Positions 23,585 to 35,400 of a DNA stretch of 58,173 nucleotides are shown here, in pieces. The stretch covers positions 1-58,173 of the forward strand of contig JAUCBJ010005115.1 in assembly GCA_032718475.1 (NCBI GenBank), written 5' to 3'. Each line of letters begins with the position of its first letter. The stretch's first letter is position 1. Position numbers and translations under genes: made by a program. Under the pieces are notes generated by a model, which saw only the letters and a program-made list of their open reading frames with translations, did no database searches and was not told the DNA's origin. The stretch is from Nemertoderma westbladi (lineage: Eukaryota > Xenacoelomorpha > Nemertodermatida > Nemertodermatidae).

Positions 23585-24775
23585 TACTGCTACGATCGGC
23601 ATGCTGCATTGCATATATATATATATATATACGTTATATTTAGGCATCATATATATTATATATATATTAAGAATGCTGTACCGGCTTGTCGATAAATTGC
23701 GCCGCCACAACTCCCTATCACCCATGACATTTGCAAGTTCATCCGAATCTTCAAGGCCGGTGTCCTTTAAGATGCGTATCAAGAGAGTCATGGGCTGTCT
23801 ACTATGCTTGCTTATTCGCTCCATGAGGCCGCCAAAGCCCAAGATTGTGCACTGGCTGGTCCTCACTGCGAAAGCAATGTCCTGCAAAGCGGAGGCGATT
23901 TTGTTCTAGTGTCAAGCTTGGGGGAACCAATGAGACACCTCCAATGTTATATAGTGTCTGGTTGGAGATGTGTTCATTGTACTTGACACAATGAACCCGG
24001 CGTAACATTCTTGTGAAAGTGCCATCCAGAGACTTGGTATCCTCCACAGTTAGAGCCCAGCATCGACGCCCATATAAGAGTACTGGTACTGGTACTATAC
24101 TAGTACTACTACTGCCATGAATAATCGAACCTTAAGGTACCGTTTTATTATATGGGACTTCCAAATGCTGGACAGACTATTTAACGCTGCCCATGCCTTC
24201 CCTTTACGTATCCGAAGGTCTACACCTGACTTTCTGATCCATGATCCCAAGTAGCAGAAGTCATCCACATGCTCAAGCAAGCCGTCCTTAGAGCTTATGC
24301 CCTTACGATCAGACATTTCTTGAGGGCTGTCTAGGTTAACTGTCATGATTTTGGTCTTCTTTGAATTTACAAAAAAACCAACACTAGAAGCAGCCTGCCC
24401 CAATGAGTAGCGGAGCCTTTGGGGTCCCTCTAGTGATCCTGACAGTACCCCTAAGTCATCAGCAAAGTTTAGATCAGTAACTAAGGTACTTTGCTGAAAT
24501 TCCTCTACTTCTTGAGCCAGTACGGGGTGTTACCATCTCCCCATCGTTATTAAGATGATCAAAGGCCATGCGTAGAACATAATCAACAACAATTACGAAT
24601 AAGAATGGCGCAAGTGTGTAACCCTGAAGGACTCCCCATAAGACTTCGTGACACCATCCATCAGTAGTAGACACAATTGTGGTGGAACCATCGTACAGTG
24701 ATCTGATAGCTGCAATAATTTCATCAGGCATCCATACAATGAAACTCAAAGTTATCAGGCAGTACCCTGTAATTA
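23585..24775 (-). pseudogene. LINE copy 2 (minus strand): RT to C-terminus, internally deleted
   Basis: Reading downwards from 24775: a scrap equal to the LPDNF region of copy 3, fused to PDEIIAAIRSLYDG, WGVLQGYTLAPFLFVIVVDYV, then VGFFVNSKKTKIMTVN, DDFCYLGSWIRKSG, and the C-terminal part TRMLRRVHCVKYNEHIS, RLRFAGHCFRSEDQPVHNL, with ILKDTGLEDSDELANVMGD near the end. These are the late RT and thumb regions plus the C-terminal domain of a LINE. Its 3' end shares gcaatgcagcatgccgatc and a run of gtag/agta trinucleotides with copy 3. Multiple frame changes are present. An (AT)n microsatellite lies near its 3' end at 23609-23631. Bases 23362-23584 between the two copies hold no recognised feature. 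Confidence 0.82.
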
Positions 24776-25095
24776 TTTAGAATTTCAAATTTTTCAAATT
24801 TTAAAATTTCCAATAATAAGAACAATGACAACAGCGCAACTACGGACGGGTTCACTAATTATTATGCCCTTACACTAAGACTCTACCATACTTCGACGGC
24901 TCACCCCTCCTTGCTTTTTAATAAATGATAATAAATACTGTACAGGGTCGCATCCTGTTCATTAATCAAATATAAATGAAAAATTAATAGAAAATATTCT
25001 AAGAACTTAATAGCAACATAATTTTTTAAATTCGTCGTATTAAACCGCTAATAATATTCAATTGATCATTTTATCGCAGTGTTTCCATATAATTT
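24776..25095. other. AT-rich upstream flank of the K2P channel gene
   Basis: No gene or repeat was recognised. It is the only candidate promoter region for the channel gene here, unless upstream non-coding exons exist; no clear TATA box or initiator could be chosen. Confidence 0.35.
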
Positions 25096-26469
25096 ATGAG
25101 ACAAATGGATGAGGATAACGACAGAGGCAACCAAGACATGGCAGTGCCAAGAGGGAATTTTGGAGGAGGTGACAATATCCAGACTAACTGCGTCTTATTT
25201 TCTATGGAAAATATTATATTCCTTCTTCTGTTTATGGTATTATTATTATATGCTGTAGTTGGGGCCTCTATCTTTGGCGCCTTTGAAATGGAAAACTCAT
25301 TGATAGAGGCGAACAGGTATCAAATTACAAAAGCAACGTTTATGTCACGGCATCCCACCTGTGGAAGAATATGAACTCAGTGAGTTCCTAAACGCCTTCC
25401 AAAAAAACAAAAATTTCAGTCGAGATTCTAAACGGAAACAGTGGGACTTCTCTGGGTCATTCTACTTTATTTCAACCACTACTATTTCTACCATCGGTGA
25501 GTTTCATTCCATTTTACAGGTCGGGGGGTTTGTGCATGTGCATGTTGTTTATCCAGTCGCTAAGATAATAATAAAGCAATAAACCTACGGTCAATTTTTA
25601 TACAGTATAATTTCCATTTCTATATAAATCTGGCTTATTTATTGAATTAATTTGTTTTATATAAAAATATTTAAACTATTCAAGGACTTCTAGAATACAG
25701 TATTTATTCAGGACACTGCACTTAGCTCTATATTCTATACATACTGTACTATATTCTAGAAGGCCTTGTTGTAACCAATAATAGTTTTAGAACATCAATA
25801 ATTCTAAAATTGAATGATTGAAAGACTAAACTTCAGCAGAAATTTCAAATCGCTCTATGAAATAAGTATGAAACCGAACTATATTATGCTGGTATTTTTT
25901 ACATTTCAGGTTTTGGAACGACTACACCTCTGACGATTCCCAGCAAAATTTTTTTAATTATATATGTGGTTTTTGGGTTATCAACAGTTATCCTTTTCTT
26001 GAACACGTTTTTAGAACGTGCCATAAGTCTTCTTACCACGTTTGGAAGGGCGTATTACAAGCTGCAGTTACATTGTAGAGGTCAGGCAGAGTTAAGCACT
26101 GAAATGCTATTGCAGTGGAAACCCTCAGTCTATTGGGTTGTGGTATATTTCACAATGGCCGAATTCACCTTAGTGATCAGTGCATCGTTACTTTACAGCA
26201 CAATAGAAGGATGGTCGTATATGGATTGTATATACTTCTGTTTTGTTTCATTTACTACTATTGGTTTTGGGGATGTGCTCCCATCCAATCGTGTCCCTGA
26301 GAATTACCAAACGTTAATCAACCCTTACCTTTACAGCTTCCTTAATGCTTTAATATTGTTTCTGGGCGTCTGCTTCACCTACTCCTTATTAAATGTATTC
26401 GCGTTTATAATAAAACAGTTTCTCGACAACATAATCCGGCATTGCCAGCAAACAAATCTGACTCAATGA
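25096..26469 (+). CDS. Two-pore-domain potassium channel, THIK (KCNK12/13)-like, two exons
   Basis: Exon 1 is 25096-25496, a 413-base intron follows (donor gtgagt at 25497, acceptor tttcag ending 25909), and exon 2 is 25910-26469 with stop TGA. The junction completes the first selectivity filter: STIG|FGTTTP. Predicted length is about 319 residues, somewhat shorter than vertebrate THIK channels. Visible parts: M1 (IIFLLLFMVLLLYAVVGAS), pore 1 TTTISTIGFG, M2 (KIFLIIYVVFGLSTVILF), the THIK-like stretch FLERAI, then KPSVYW and M3, IEGWSYMDCIYFCFVSF, pore 2 FTTIGFGD, and M4 (ALILFLGVCFTYSLLNVF). Four membrane segments and two pores define K2P leak channels of the plasma membrane. The wording around pore 2 points to THIK. 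Oddity: exon 1 needs a one-base shift near 25352 (cat ccc a|cct gtg), in a ccc run. Either the assembly has an extra base there or the allele is broken. Confidence 0.88.
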
Positions 26470-26507
26470 TACAGATGAATTACATAAAAAAATGTCTATA
26501 ATGACCA

Positions 26508-26522
26508 CCCCCCCCCCCCCCC
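26508..26522. repeat. Poly(C) run
   Basis: Fifteen consecutive C residues 39 bases after the channel stop codon, directly before the hexanucleotide array. Confidence 0.95.
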
Positions 26523-26534
26523 GGGCCAAATAGC

Positions 26535-27575
26535 GTTAGGTGTTGGTATTGGCGTTGGTGTTGGTTTTGGTCTTGGTGTTGACCTTGGTATTGGTGTTGT
26601 TGTTGTTGGTGTTGGTATTGGTGTTGTTGTTGTTGGTGTTGGTATTGGTATTGGTATTGGTATTGGTATTGGTATTGGTATTGGTGTTGGTCTTGGTGTT
26701 TGTGTTGGTCTTGGTCTTGGTGTTTGTGTTGGTCTTGGTGTTGTTGGTGTTGCTGTTGGTCTTGGTCTTGGTGTTGTTGGTGTTGGTGCTGGTGCTGGTG
26801 CTGGTGCTGGTGCTGGTGCTGGTGCTGGTGCTGGTGCTGGTGCTGGTGCTGGTGCTGGTGCTGGTGCTGGTGCTGGTGCTGGTGCTGGTGCTGGTGCTGG
26901 TGCTGGTGCTGGTGCTGGTGCTGGTGCTGGTGCTGGTGCTGGTGCTGGTGCTGGTGCTGGTGCTGGTGCTGGTGCTGGTGCTGGTGCTGGTGCTGGTGCT
27001 GGTGCTGGTGCTGGTGCTGGTGCTGGTGCTGGTGCTGGTGCTGGTGCTGGTGCTGGTGCTGGTGCTGGTGCTGGTGCTGGTGCTGGTGCTGGTGCTGGTG
27101 CTGGTGCTGGTGCTGTTGCTGGTGTTGGTGCTGGTGCTGGTGCTGGTGCTAGTGCTGGTGCTGGTGCTGGTGCTGGTGCTGGTGCTGGTGCTGGTGCTGG
27201 TGCTGGTGCTGGTGCTGGTGCTGGTGCTGGTGCTGGTGCTGGTGCTGGTGCTGGTGCTGGTGCTGGAGCTGGTGCTGGTGCTGGTGCTGGTATTGGTCTT
27301 GGTGTTGGTGTTTGTGTTGGTCTTGGTGTTGTTGGTGTTGCTGTTGGTCTTGGTGATGGTCTTGGTCGTGGTCTGGGTGTTGTTGTTGTTGGTATTGGTG
27401 TTGGTCTTGGTGTTTGTGTTGATGTTTGTGTTTGTGTTGGTCTTGGTCTTGGTGTTGTTGGTGTTGCTGTTGGTCGTGGTCTTGGTGTTGTTGTTGGTGG
27501 TGCTGGTGCTGATGTTGGTGTTAGTGTTGGTGTTGGTATTGGTGTTGGTATTGGTGTTTGTGTTAGTCTTGGTGT
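26535..27575. repeat. Hexanucleotide tandem array (ggtgct/ggtgtt/ggtctt)
   Basis: About 1.04 kb of six-base units. The core 26785-27290 is almost pure ggtgct; both flanks are mixed ggtgtt, ggtctt and ggtatt, with some 3-base offsets. The plus strand is strongly G/T-biased. Its open frames (alternating Val-Leu or Cys-Trp) are consequences of the repeat, not proteins. Confidence 0.95.
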
Positions 27576-27587
27576 AGGTATTTTAGT

Positions 27588-28110
27588 GCTTATTTATTTA
27601 ATGTAAATATGGACCAACTCAGTTGTAATTTAGTAGGCTGTGCATTAGATGGTTGTACGTACATATATCATATTTATATGCAGATGATATTTGTTTCATT
27701 TCTAACTCAACCATTGGGTTGCAAACACTAATTAATTAATAGATATGCTGTAAATCATAATATCCTGTTTAACCTTAAGAAAACCAAAATTATGTATTTT
27801 TTGTGCAGTAATTATAATAAAATTTGGATTCCTCCGTTTCTACAGTATTTATAAGGTAAACAAATAAATGTATAGGGCACACCAATAGGAATACTTGGTC
27901 ATTTATTCCATTAGAGCAGGGACGATGATTTTGATGTCAAGAAAGCCATGAGAGGTTGTTTATACGCTAGGGCAAATATATTATTCGTTCGTAAATTTAA
28001 ATATTGTTCTGATTATGTGAAAGTTACGATTTATCGTGCGTTCTTAATACCTAAGTATTGTATTTCGTTATAGTACCCTACCGTGTTTCTTACATATAAG
28101 ATAATTCGAT
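27588..28110 (+). pseudogene. LINE reverse-transcriptase C-terminal fragment
   Basis: Across frames: NVNMDQLSCNLVGCALDG, then YADDICFISNSTIGLQTL (catalytic YADD at 27677-27688), NILFNLKKTKIMYF, a short gap, then DFDVKKAMRGCLYARANILF, KFKYCSDYVKVTIYRAF and a trailing LTYK. This is the palm and thumb of a CR1-like non-LTR reverse transcriptase. It contains several frameshifts and stops and has no 5' part. It is bounded on the left directly by the hexanucleotide array. It differs from the LINE family at 22-24 kb. Confidence 0.8.
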
Positions 28111-28319
28111 ATCTAGCAAATTTAACAGAATAGGTGAAACCAATAATACGCTTATTACAGTAGTTTACTAACTTAATAACAGATACTTCACCTATAAGGG
28201 TATATATATATACTGTATATGGATTCCAGCGTACGAAATAAGTATTTACTATATGTTTGTTATTTAAATATTTATTTTATATTGTTTCGACGCTTATTAA
28301 TTTTATTCCAAAATTAATC
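28111..28319. other. AT-rich DNA without a recognised feature
   Basis: Short unannotated stretch between the LINE remnant and the dispersed repeat; includes a tatatatata run near 28200. Confidence 0.4.
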
Positions 28320-28385
28320 AACGCCGTTAGTATTAACCTATTAACACCGAGTTGTTATTTAGCACTTTACAACTTTAGAGTACAT
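28320..28385 (+). repeat. Dispersed repeat, inverted partner of 21724-21791
   Basis: caacgccgttagtattaac ... tttagcactttacaacttta ... gtacattac matches the reverse complement of 21724-21791 with a few differences. A plus-strand frame of 67 codons spans it but has no support as a gene. Confidence 0.6.
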
Positions 28386-28769
28386 TACAGCATTGTATTG
28401 GCCTGTACATTTAGTATTGTATTTCTGTATTATTATTTATGTAATGTCCCGAAGAGATGACTGTAAAGTCACGCCGTCATGGTTACCACATAAACAATAG
28501 TTGGTATTTATTATTAATTGCCTGACAGCCAGATATGCATACTGCATTACCTACCGGTAGCTATTTAATTACCAATAGCTTAACATGGCTCCAAACGCCA
28601 CCATAAATATAAGCTAACTTATTTATGACATAATTTATGTCATTTTTACATTTATTTATACAGCAACTAATATAATTTGTGCAGTTTCTATCACTTAATG
28701 AATATGTACAATCATTTCGTAATGTACAGTAATAATTTTGGAATAAAACTACATACATACTTGTTGCAA

Positions 28770-28870
28770 AGTACTTTACAGTGTTCTGATCCTCGTGGCT
28801 TTATTTTTCACCCACTCATTACGTTCGTTCGTGCAACAAAGCCACTCGGATCATCACACTGTAAAGTGCT
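28770..28870. repeat. Foldback (hairpin) repeat of about 100 bases
   Basis: agtactttacagtgttctga (left arm 28770-28803) pairs with the reverse complement of gccactcggatcatcacact / gtaaagtgct (right arm 28837-28870), leaving a loop of about 33 bases. A solo miniature foldback element or a structured RNA are both possible; no flanking duplication was identified. Confidence 0.55.
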
Positions 28871-28913
28871 ACTTTACACACAAAGTACTGTATGTACAGT
28901 AAATAGTTATTAA

Positions 28914-29457
28914 TATACTATTATACTGTACTTAATTTTACTATAAAATTAACTATTAGCTTTGCTGTGCTCTTTGGACATATTTTTATAATGAATTAAT
29001 GTCTGGTTTAAATAATAACAACCATAATAACATACCCTCTAGTATTTACGCCCTAGTTTTACTCGCTTACGACTTATATCCCACAATTTACATATGGGCA
29101 ATTCCACGGTGTCGGACGTTACGGACATTCTCGATTTTTGAATGTTTTTCTTTAAATTTACGAATATAATTGAATTTTTGACATCAGATTGCGTTGAATA
29201 AATGAGACAATTTATTAATCTTTCAGAATATCGCAAATACTCTGCATTGGGAAACGTTATTCTTCTTAAACAGTTGACTTTTAATAAGGAGTCGGACGTT
29301 ACAAAAATAGGACACTTTATATTGTACATATATTTTCTGTGGAAATGCCCATATCGAGAGAGAGAGGACGACGAACTAGGGCCCCTACAGAAATACGTGT
29401 TTCTATTTGTGAAAAACAAACTGTCCAAGACCGTTCTACAGTATTAGACTACAGAAT
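28914..29457. other. Flank of the 64 bp satellite; no supported gene
   Basis: Overlapping frames on both strands (129 codons minus, 81 codons plus) resemble nothing known, and the minus one starts at a TTG. The stretch contains gtcggacgttac twice (29111-29122 and 29291-29302). The first lies within a 13-mer that is also present in the adjacent satellite. Confidence 0.4.
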
Positions 29458-32400
29458 ACTGTACAGTAGCATAGACGCTACGGACACGGGCAAAACTAAA
29501 ACATAGAGCACTCGATTTAATACTGTACAGTAGCATAGACGCTACGGACACGGGCAAAACTAAAACATAGAGCACTCGATTTAATACTGTACAGTACAGT
29601 AGCATAGACGCTACGGACACGGGCAAAACTAAAACATAGAGCACTCGATTTAATACTGTACAGTACAGTAGCATAGACGCTACGGACACGGGCAAAACTA
29701 AAACATAGAGCACTCGATTTAATACTGTACAGTACAGTAGCATAGACGCTACGGACACGGGCAAAACTAAAACATAGAGCACTCGATTTAATACTATACA
29801 GTAGCATAGACGCTACGGACACGGGCAAAACTAAAACATAGAGCATTCGATTTAATACTGTACAGTAGCATAGACGTTACGGACACGGGCAAAACTAAAA
29901 CATAGAGCACTCGATTTAATACTGTACAGTAGCATAGACGTTACGGACACGGGCAAAACTAAAACATAGAGCACTCGATTTAATACTGTACAGTAGCATA
30001 GACGTTACGGACACGGGCAAAACTAAAACATAGAGCACTCGATTTAATACTGTACAGTAGCATAGACGTTACGGACACGGGCAAAACTAAAACATAGAGC
30101 ACTCGATTTAATACTGTACAGTAGCATAGACGCTACGGACACGGGCAAAACTAAAACATAGAGCACTCGATTTAATACTGTACAGTAGCATAGACGTTAC
30201 GGACACGGGCAAAACTAAAACATAGAGCACTCGATTTAATACTGTACAGTAGCATAGACGTTACGGACACGGGCAAAACTAAAACATAGAGCACTCGATT
30301 TAATACTGTACAGTAGCATAGACGCTACGGACACGGGCAAAACTAAAACATAGAGCACTCGATTTAATACTGTACAGTAGCATAGACGTTACGGACACGG
30401 GCAAAACTAAAACATAGAGCACTCGATTTAATACTGTACAGTAGCATAGACGTTACGGACACGGGCAAAACTAAAACATAGAGCACTCGATTTAATACTG
30501 TACAGTAGCATAGACGCTACGGACACGGGCAAAACTAAAACATAGAGCACTCGATTTAATACTGTACAGTAGCATAGACGCTACGGACACGGGCAAAACT
30601 AAAACATAGAGCACTCGATTTAATACTGTGCAGTAGCATAGACGATACGGACACGGGCAAAACTAAAACATAGAGCACTCGATTTAATACTGTACAGTAG
30701 CATAGACGCTACGGACACGGGCAAAACTAAAACATAGAGCACTCGATTTAATACTGTACAGTAGCATAGACGTTACGGACACGGGCAAAACTAAAACATA
30801 GAGCACTCGATTTAATACTGTACAGTAGCATAGACGTTACGGACACGGGCAAAACTAAAACATAGAGCATTCGATTTAATACTGTACAGTAGCATAGACG
30901 TTACGGACACGGGCAAAACTAAAACATAGAGCACTCGATTTAATACTGTACAGTAGCATAGACGATACGGACACGGGCAAAACTAAAACATAGAGCACTC
31001 GATTTAATACTGTACAGTAGCATAGACGATACGGACACGGGCAAAACTAAAACATAGAGCACTCGATTTAATACTGTACAGTACAGTAGCATAGACGCTA
31101 CGGACACGGGCAAAACTAAAACATAGAGCACTCGATTTAATACTGTGCAGTAGCATAGACGATACGGACACGGGCAAAACTAAAACATAGAGCACTCGAT
31201 TTAATACTGTACAGTAGCATAGACGATACGGACACGGGCAAAACTAAAACATAGAGCACTCGATTTAATACTGTACAGTAGCATAGACGTTACGGACACG
31301 GGCAAAACTAAAACATAGAGCACTCGATTTAATACTGTACAGTACAGTAGCATAGACGCTACGGACACGGGCAAAACTAAAACATAGAGCACTCGATTTA
31401 ATACTGTACAGTAGCATAGACGTTACGGACACGGGCAAAACTAAAACATAGAGCACTCGATTTAATACTGTACAGTAGCATAGACGATACGGACACGGGC
31501 AAAACTAAAACATAGAGCACTCGATTTAATACTGTACAGTACAGTAGCATAGACGCTACGGACACGGGCAAAACTAAAACATAGAGCACTCGATTTAATA
31601 CTGTGCAGTAGCATAGACGATACGGACACGGGCAAAACTAAAACATAGAGCACTCGATTTAATACTATACAGTAGCATAGACGTTACGGACACGGGCAAA
31701 ACTAAAACATAGAGCACTCGATTTAATACTGTACAGTAGCATAGACGATACGGACACGGGCAAAACTAAAACATAGAGCACTCGATTTAATACTGTACAG
31801 TAGCATAGACGATACGGACACGGGCAAAACTAAAACATAGAGCACTCGATTTAATACTGTACAGTAGCATAGACGATACGGACACGGGCAAAACTAAAAC
31901 ATAGAGCACTCGATTTAATACTGTACAGTACAGTAGCATAGACGCTACGGACACGGGCAAAACTAAAACATAGAGCACTCGATTTAATACTGTACAGTAG
32001 CATAGACGCTACGGACACGGGCAAAACTAAAACATAGAGCACTCGATTTAATACTGTACAGTAGCATAGACGATACGGACACGGGCAAAACTAAAACATA
32101 GAGCACTCGATTTAATACTGTACAGTACAGTAGCATAGACGCTACGGACACGGGCAAAACTAAAACATAGAGCACTCGATTTAATACTGTACAGTACAGT
32201 AGCATAGACGCTACGGACACGGGCAAAACTAAAACATAGAGCACTCGATTTAATACTGTACAGTAGCATAGACGTTACGGACACGGGCAAAACTAAAACA
32301 TAGAGCACTCGATTTAATACTGTACAGTACAGTAGCATAGACGCTACGGACACGGGCAAAACTAAAACATAGAGCACTCGATTTAATACTGTACAGTAGC

Positions 32401-35400
32401 ATAGACGATACGGACACGGGCAAAACTAAAACATAGAGCACTCGATTTAATACTGTACAGTACAGTAGCATAGACGCTACGGACACGGGCAAAACTAAAA
32501 CATAGAGCACTCGATTTAATACTGTGCAGTAGCATAGACGATACGGACACGGGCAAAACTAAAACATAGAGCACTCGATTTAATACTGTACAGTAGCATA
32601 GACGATACGGACACGGTCAAAACTAAAACATAGAGCACTCGATTTAATACTGTACAGTAGCATAGACGATACGGACACGGGCAAAACTAAAACATAGAGC
32701 ACTCGATTTAATACTGTACAGTAGCATAGACGATACGGACACGGGCAAAACTAAAACATAGAGCACTCGATTTAATACTGTACAGTAGCATAGACGATAC
32801 GGACACGGGCAAAACTAAAACATAGAGCACTCGATTTAATACTGTACAGTACAGTAGCATAGACGCTACGGACACGGGCAAAACTAAAACATAGAGCACT
32901 CGATTTAATACTGTACAGTAGCATAGACGCTACGGACACGGGCAAAACTAAAACATAGAGCACTCGATTTAATACTGTACAGTACAGTAGCATAGACGCT
33001 ACGGACACGGGCAAAACTAAAACATAGAGCACTCGATTTAATACTGTACAGTAGCATAGACGTTACGGACACGGGCAAAACTAAAACATAGAGCACTCGA
33101 TTTAATACTGTACAGTAGCATAGACGATACGGACACGGGCAAAACTAAAACATAGAGCACTCGATTTAATACTGTACAGTAGCATAGACGTTACGGACAC
33201 GGGCAAAACTAAAACATAGAGCACTCGATTTAATACTGTACAGTAGCATAGACGTTACGGACACGGGCAAAACTAAAACATAGAGCACTCGATTTAATAC
33301 TGTACAGTAGCATAGACGATACGGACACGGGCAAAACTAAAACATAGAGCACTCGATTTAATACTGTACAGTACAGTAGCATAGACGCTACGGACACGGG
33401 CAAAACTAAAACATAGAGCACTCGATTTAATACTGTGCAGTAGCATAGACGTTACGGACACGGGCAAAACTAAAACATAGAGCACTCGATTTAATACTGT
33501 ACAGTAGCATAGACGATACGGACACGGGCAAAACTAAAACATAGAGCACTCGATTTAATACTGTACAGTACAGTAGCATAGACGCTACGGACACGGGCAA
33601 AACTAAAACATAGAGCACTCGATTTAATACTGTACAGTAGCATAGACGTTACGGACACGGGCAAAACTAAAACATAGAGCACTCGATTTAATACTGTACA
33701 GTAGCATAGACGCTACGGACACGGGCAAAACTAAAACATAGAGCACTCGATTTAATACTGTACAGTAGCATAGACGTTACGGACACGGGCAAAACTAAAA
33801 CATAGAGCACTCGATTTAATACTGTACAGTAGCATAGACGCTACGGACACGGGCAAAACTAAAACATAGAGCACTCGATTTAATACTGTACAGTAGCATA
33901 GACGATACGGACACGGGCAAAACTAAAACATAGAGCACTCGATTTAATACTGTACAGTAGCATAGACGCTACGGACACGGGCAAAACTAAAACATAGAGC
34001 ACTCGATTTAATACTGTGCAGTAGCATAGACGTTACGGACACGGGCAAAACTAAAACATAGAGCACTCGATTTAATACTGTACAGTAGCATAGACGATAC
34101 GGACACGGGCAAAACTAAAACATAGAGCACTCGATTTAATACTGTACAGTAGCATAGACGATACGGACACGGGCAAAACTAAAACATAGAGCACTCGATT
34201 TAATACTGTACAGTAGCATAGACGTTACGGACACGGGCAAAACTAAAACATAGAGCACTCGATTTAATACTGTACAGTAGCATAGACGATACGGACACGG
34301 GCAAAACTAAAACATAGAGCACTCGATTTAATACTGTCGACAGTAGCATAGACGCTACGGACACGGGCAAAACTAAAACATAGAGCACTCGATTTAATAC
34401 TGTACAGTAGCATAGACGATACGGACACGGGCAAAACTAAAACATAGAGCACTCGATTTAATACTGTACAGTAGCATAGACGATACGGACACGGGCAAAA
34501 CTAAAACATAGAGCACTCGATTTAATACTGTACAGTAGCATAGACGATACGGACACGGGCAAAACTAAAACATAGAGCACTCGATTTAATACTGTACAGT
34601 AGCATAGACGATACGGACACGGGCAAAACTAAAACATAGAGCACTCGATTTAATACTGTACAGTACAGTAGCATAGACGCTACGGACACGGGCAAAACTA
34701 AAACATAGAGCACTCGATTTAATACTGTACAGTAGCATAGACGCTACGGACACGGGCAAAACTAAAACATAGAGCACTCGATTTAATACTGTACAGTAGC
34801 ATAGACGATACGGACACGGGCAAAACTAAAACATAGAGCACTCGATTTAATACTGTACAGTAGCATAGACGTTACGGACACGGGCAAAACTAAAACATAG
34901 AGCACTCGATTTAATACTGTGCAGTAGCATAGACGTTACGGACACGGGCAAAACTAAAACATAGAGCACTCGATTTAATACTGTACAGTAGCATAGACGA
35001 TACGGACACGGGCAAAACTAAAACATAGAGCACTCGATTTAATACTGTACAGTAGCATAGACGTTACGGACACGGGCAAAACTAAAACATAGAGCACTCG
35101 ATTTAATACTGTACAGTAGCATAGACGTTACGGACACGGGCAAAACTAAAACATAGAGCACTCGATTTAATACTGTACAGTAGCATAGACGATACGGACA
35201 CGGGCAAAACTAAAACATAGAGCACTCGATTTAATACTGTACAGTAGCATAGACGTTACGGACACGGGCAAAACTAAAACATAGAGCACTCGATTTAATA
35301 CTGTACAGTAGCATAGACGATACGGACACGGGCAAAACTAAAACATAGAGCACTCGATTTAATACTGTACAGTAGCATAGACGATACGGACACGGGCAAA

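Noticed and set aside
23601-23909. Plus-strand frames opposite LINE copy 2
   Set aside because: Antisense shadows of the minus-strand LINE and its AT microsatellite.
26540-27577. 345-codon Val-Leu frame and 150-codon Cys-Trp frame
   Set aside because: Pure consequence of the ggtgct-type hexanucleotide array, with no flanking coding sequence.
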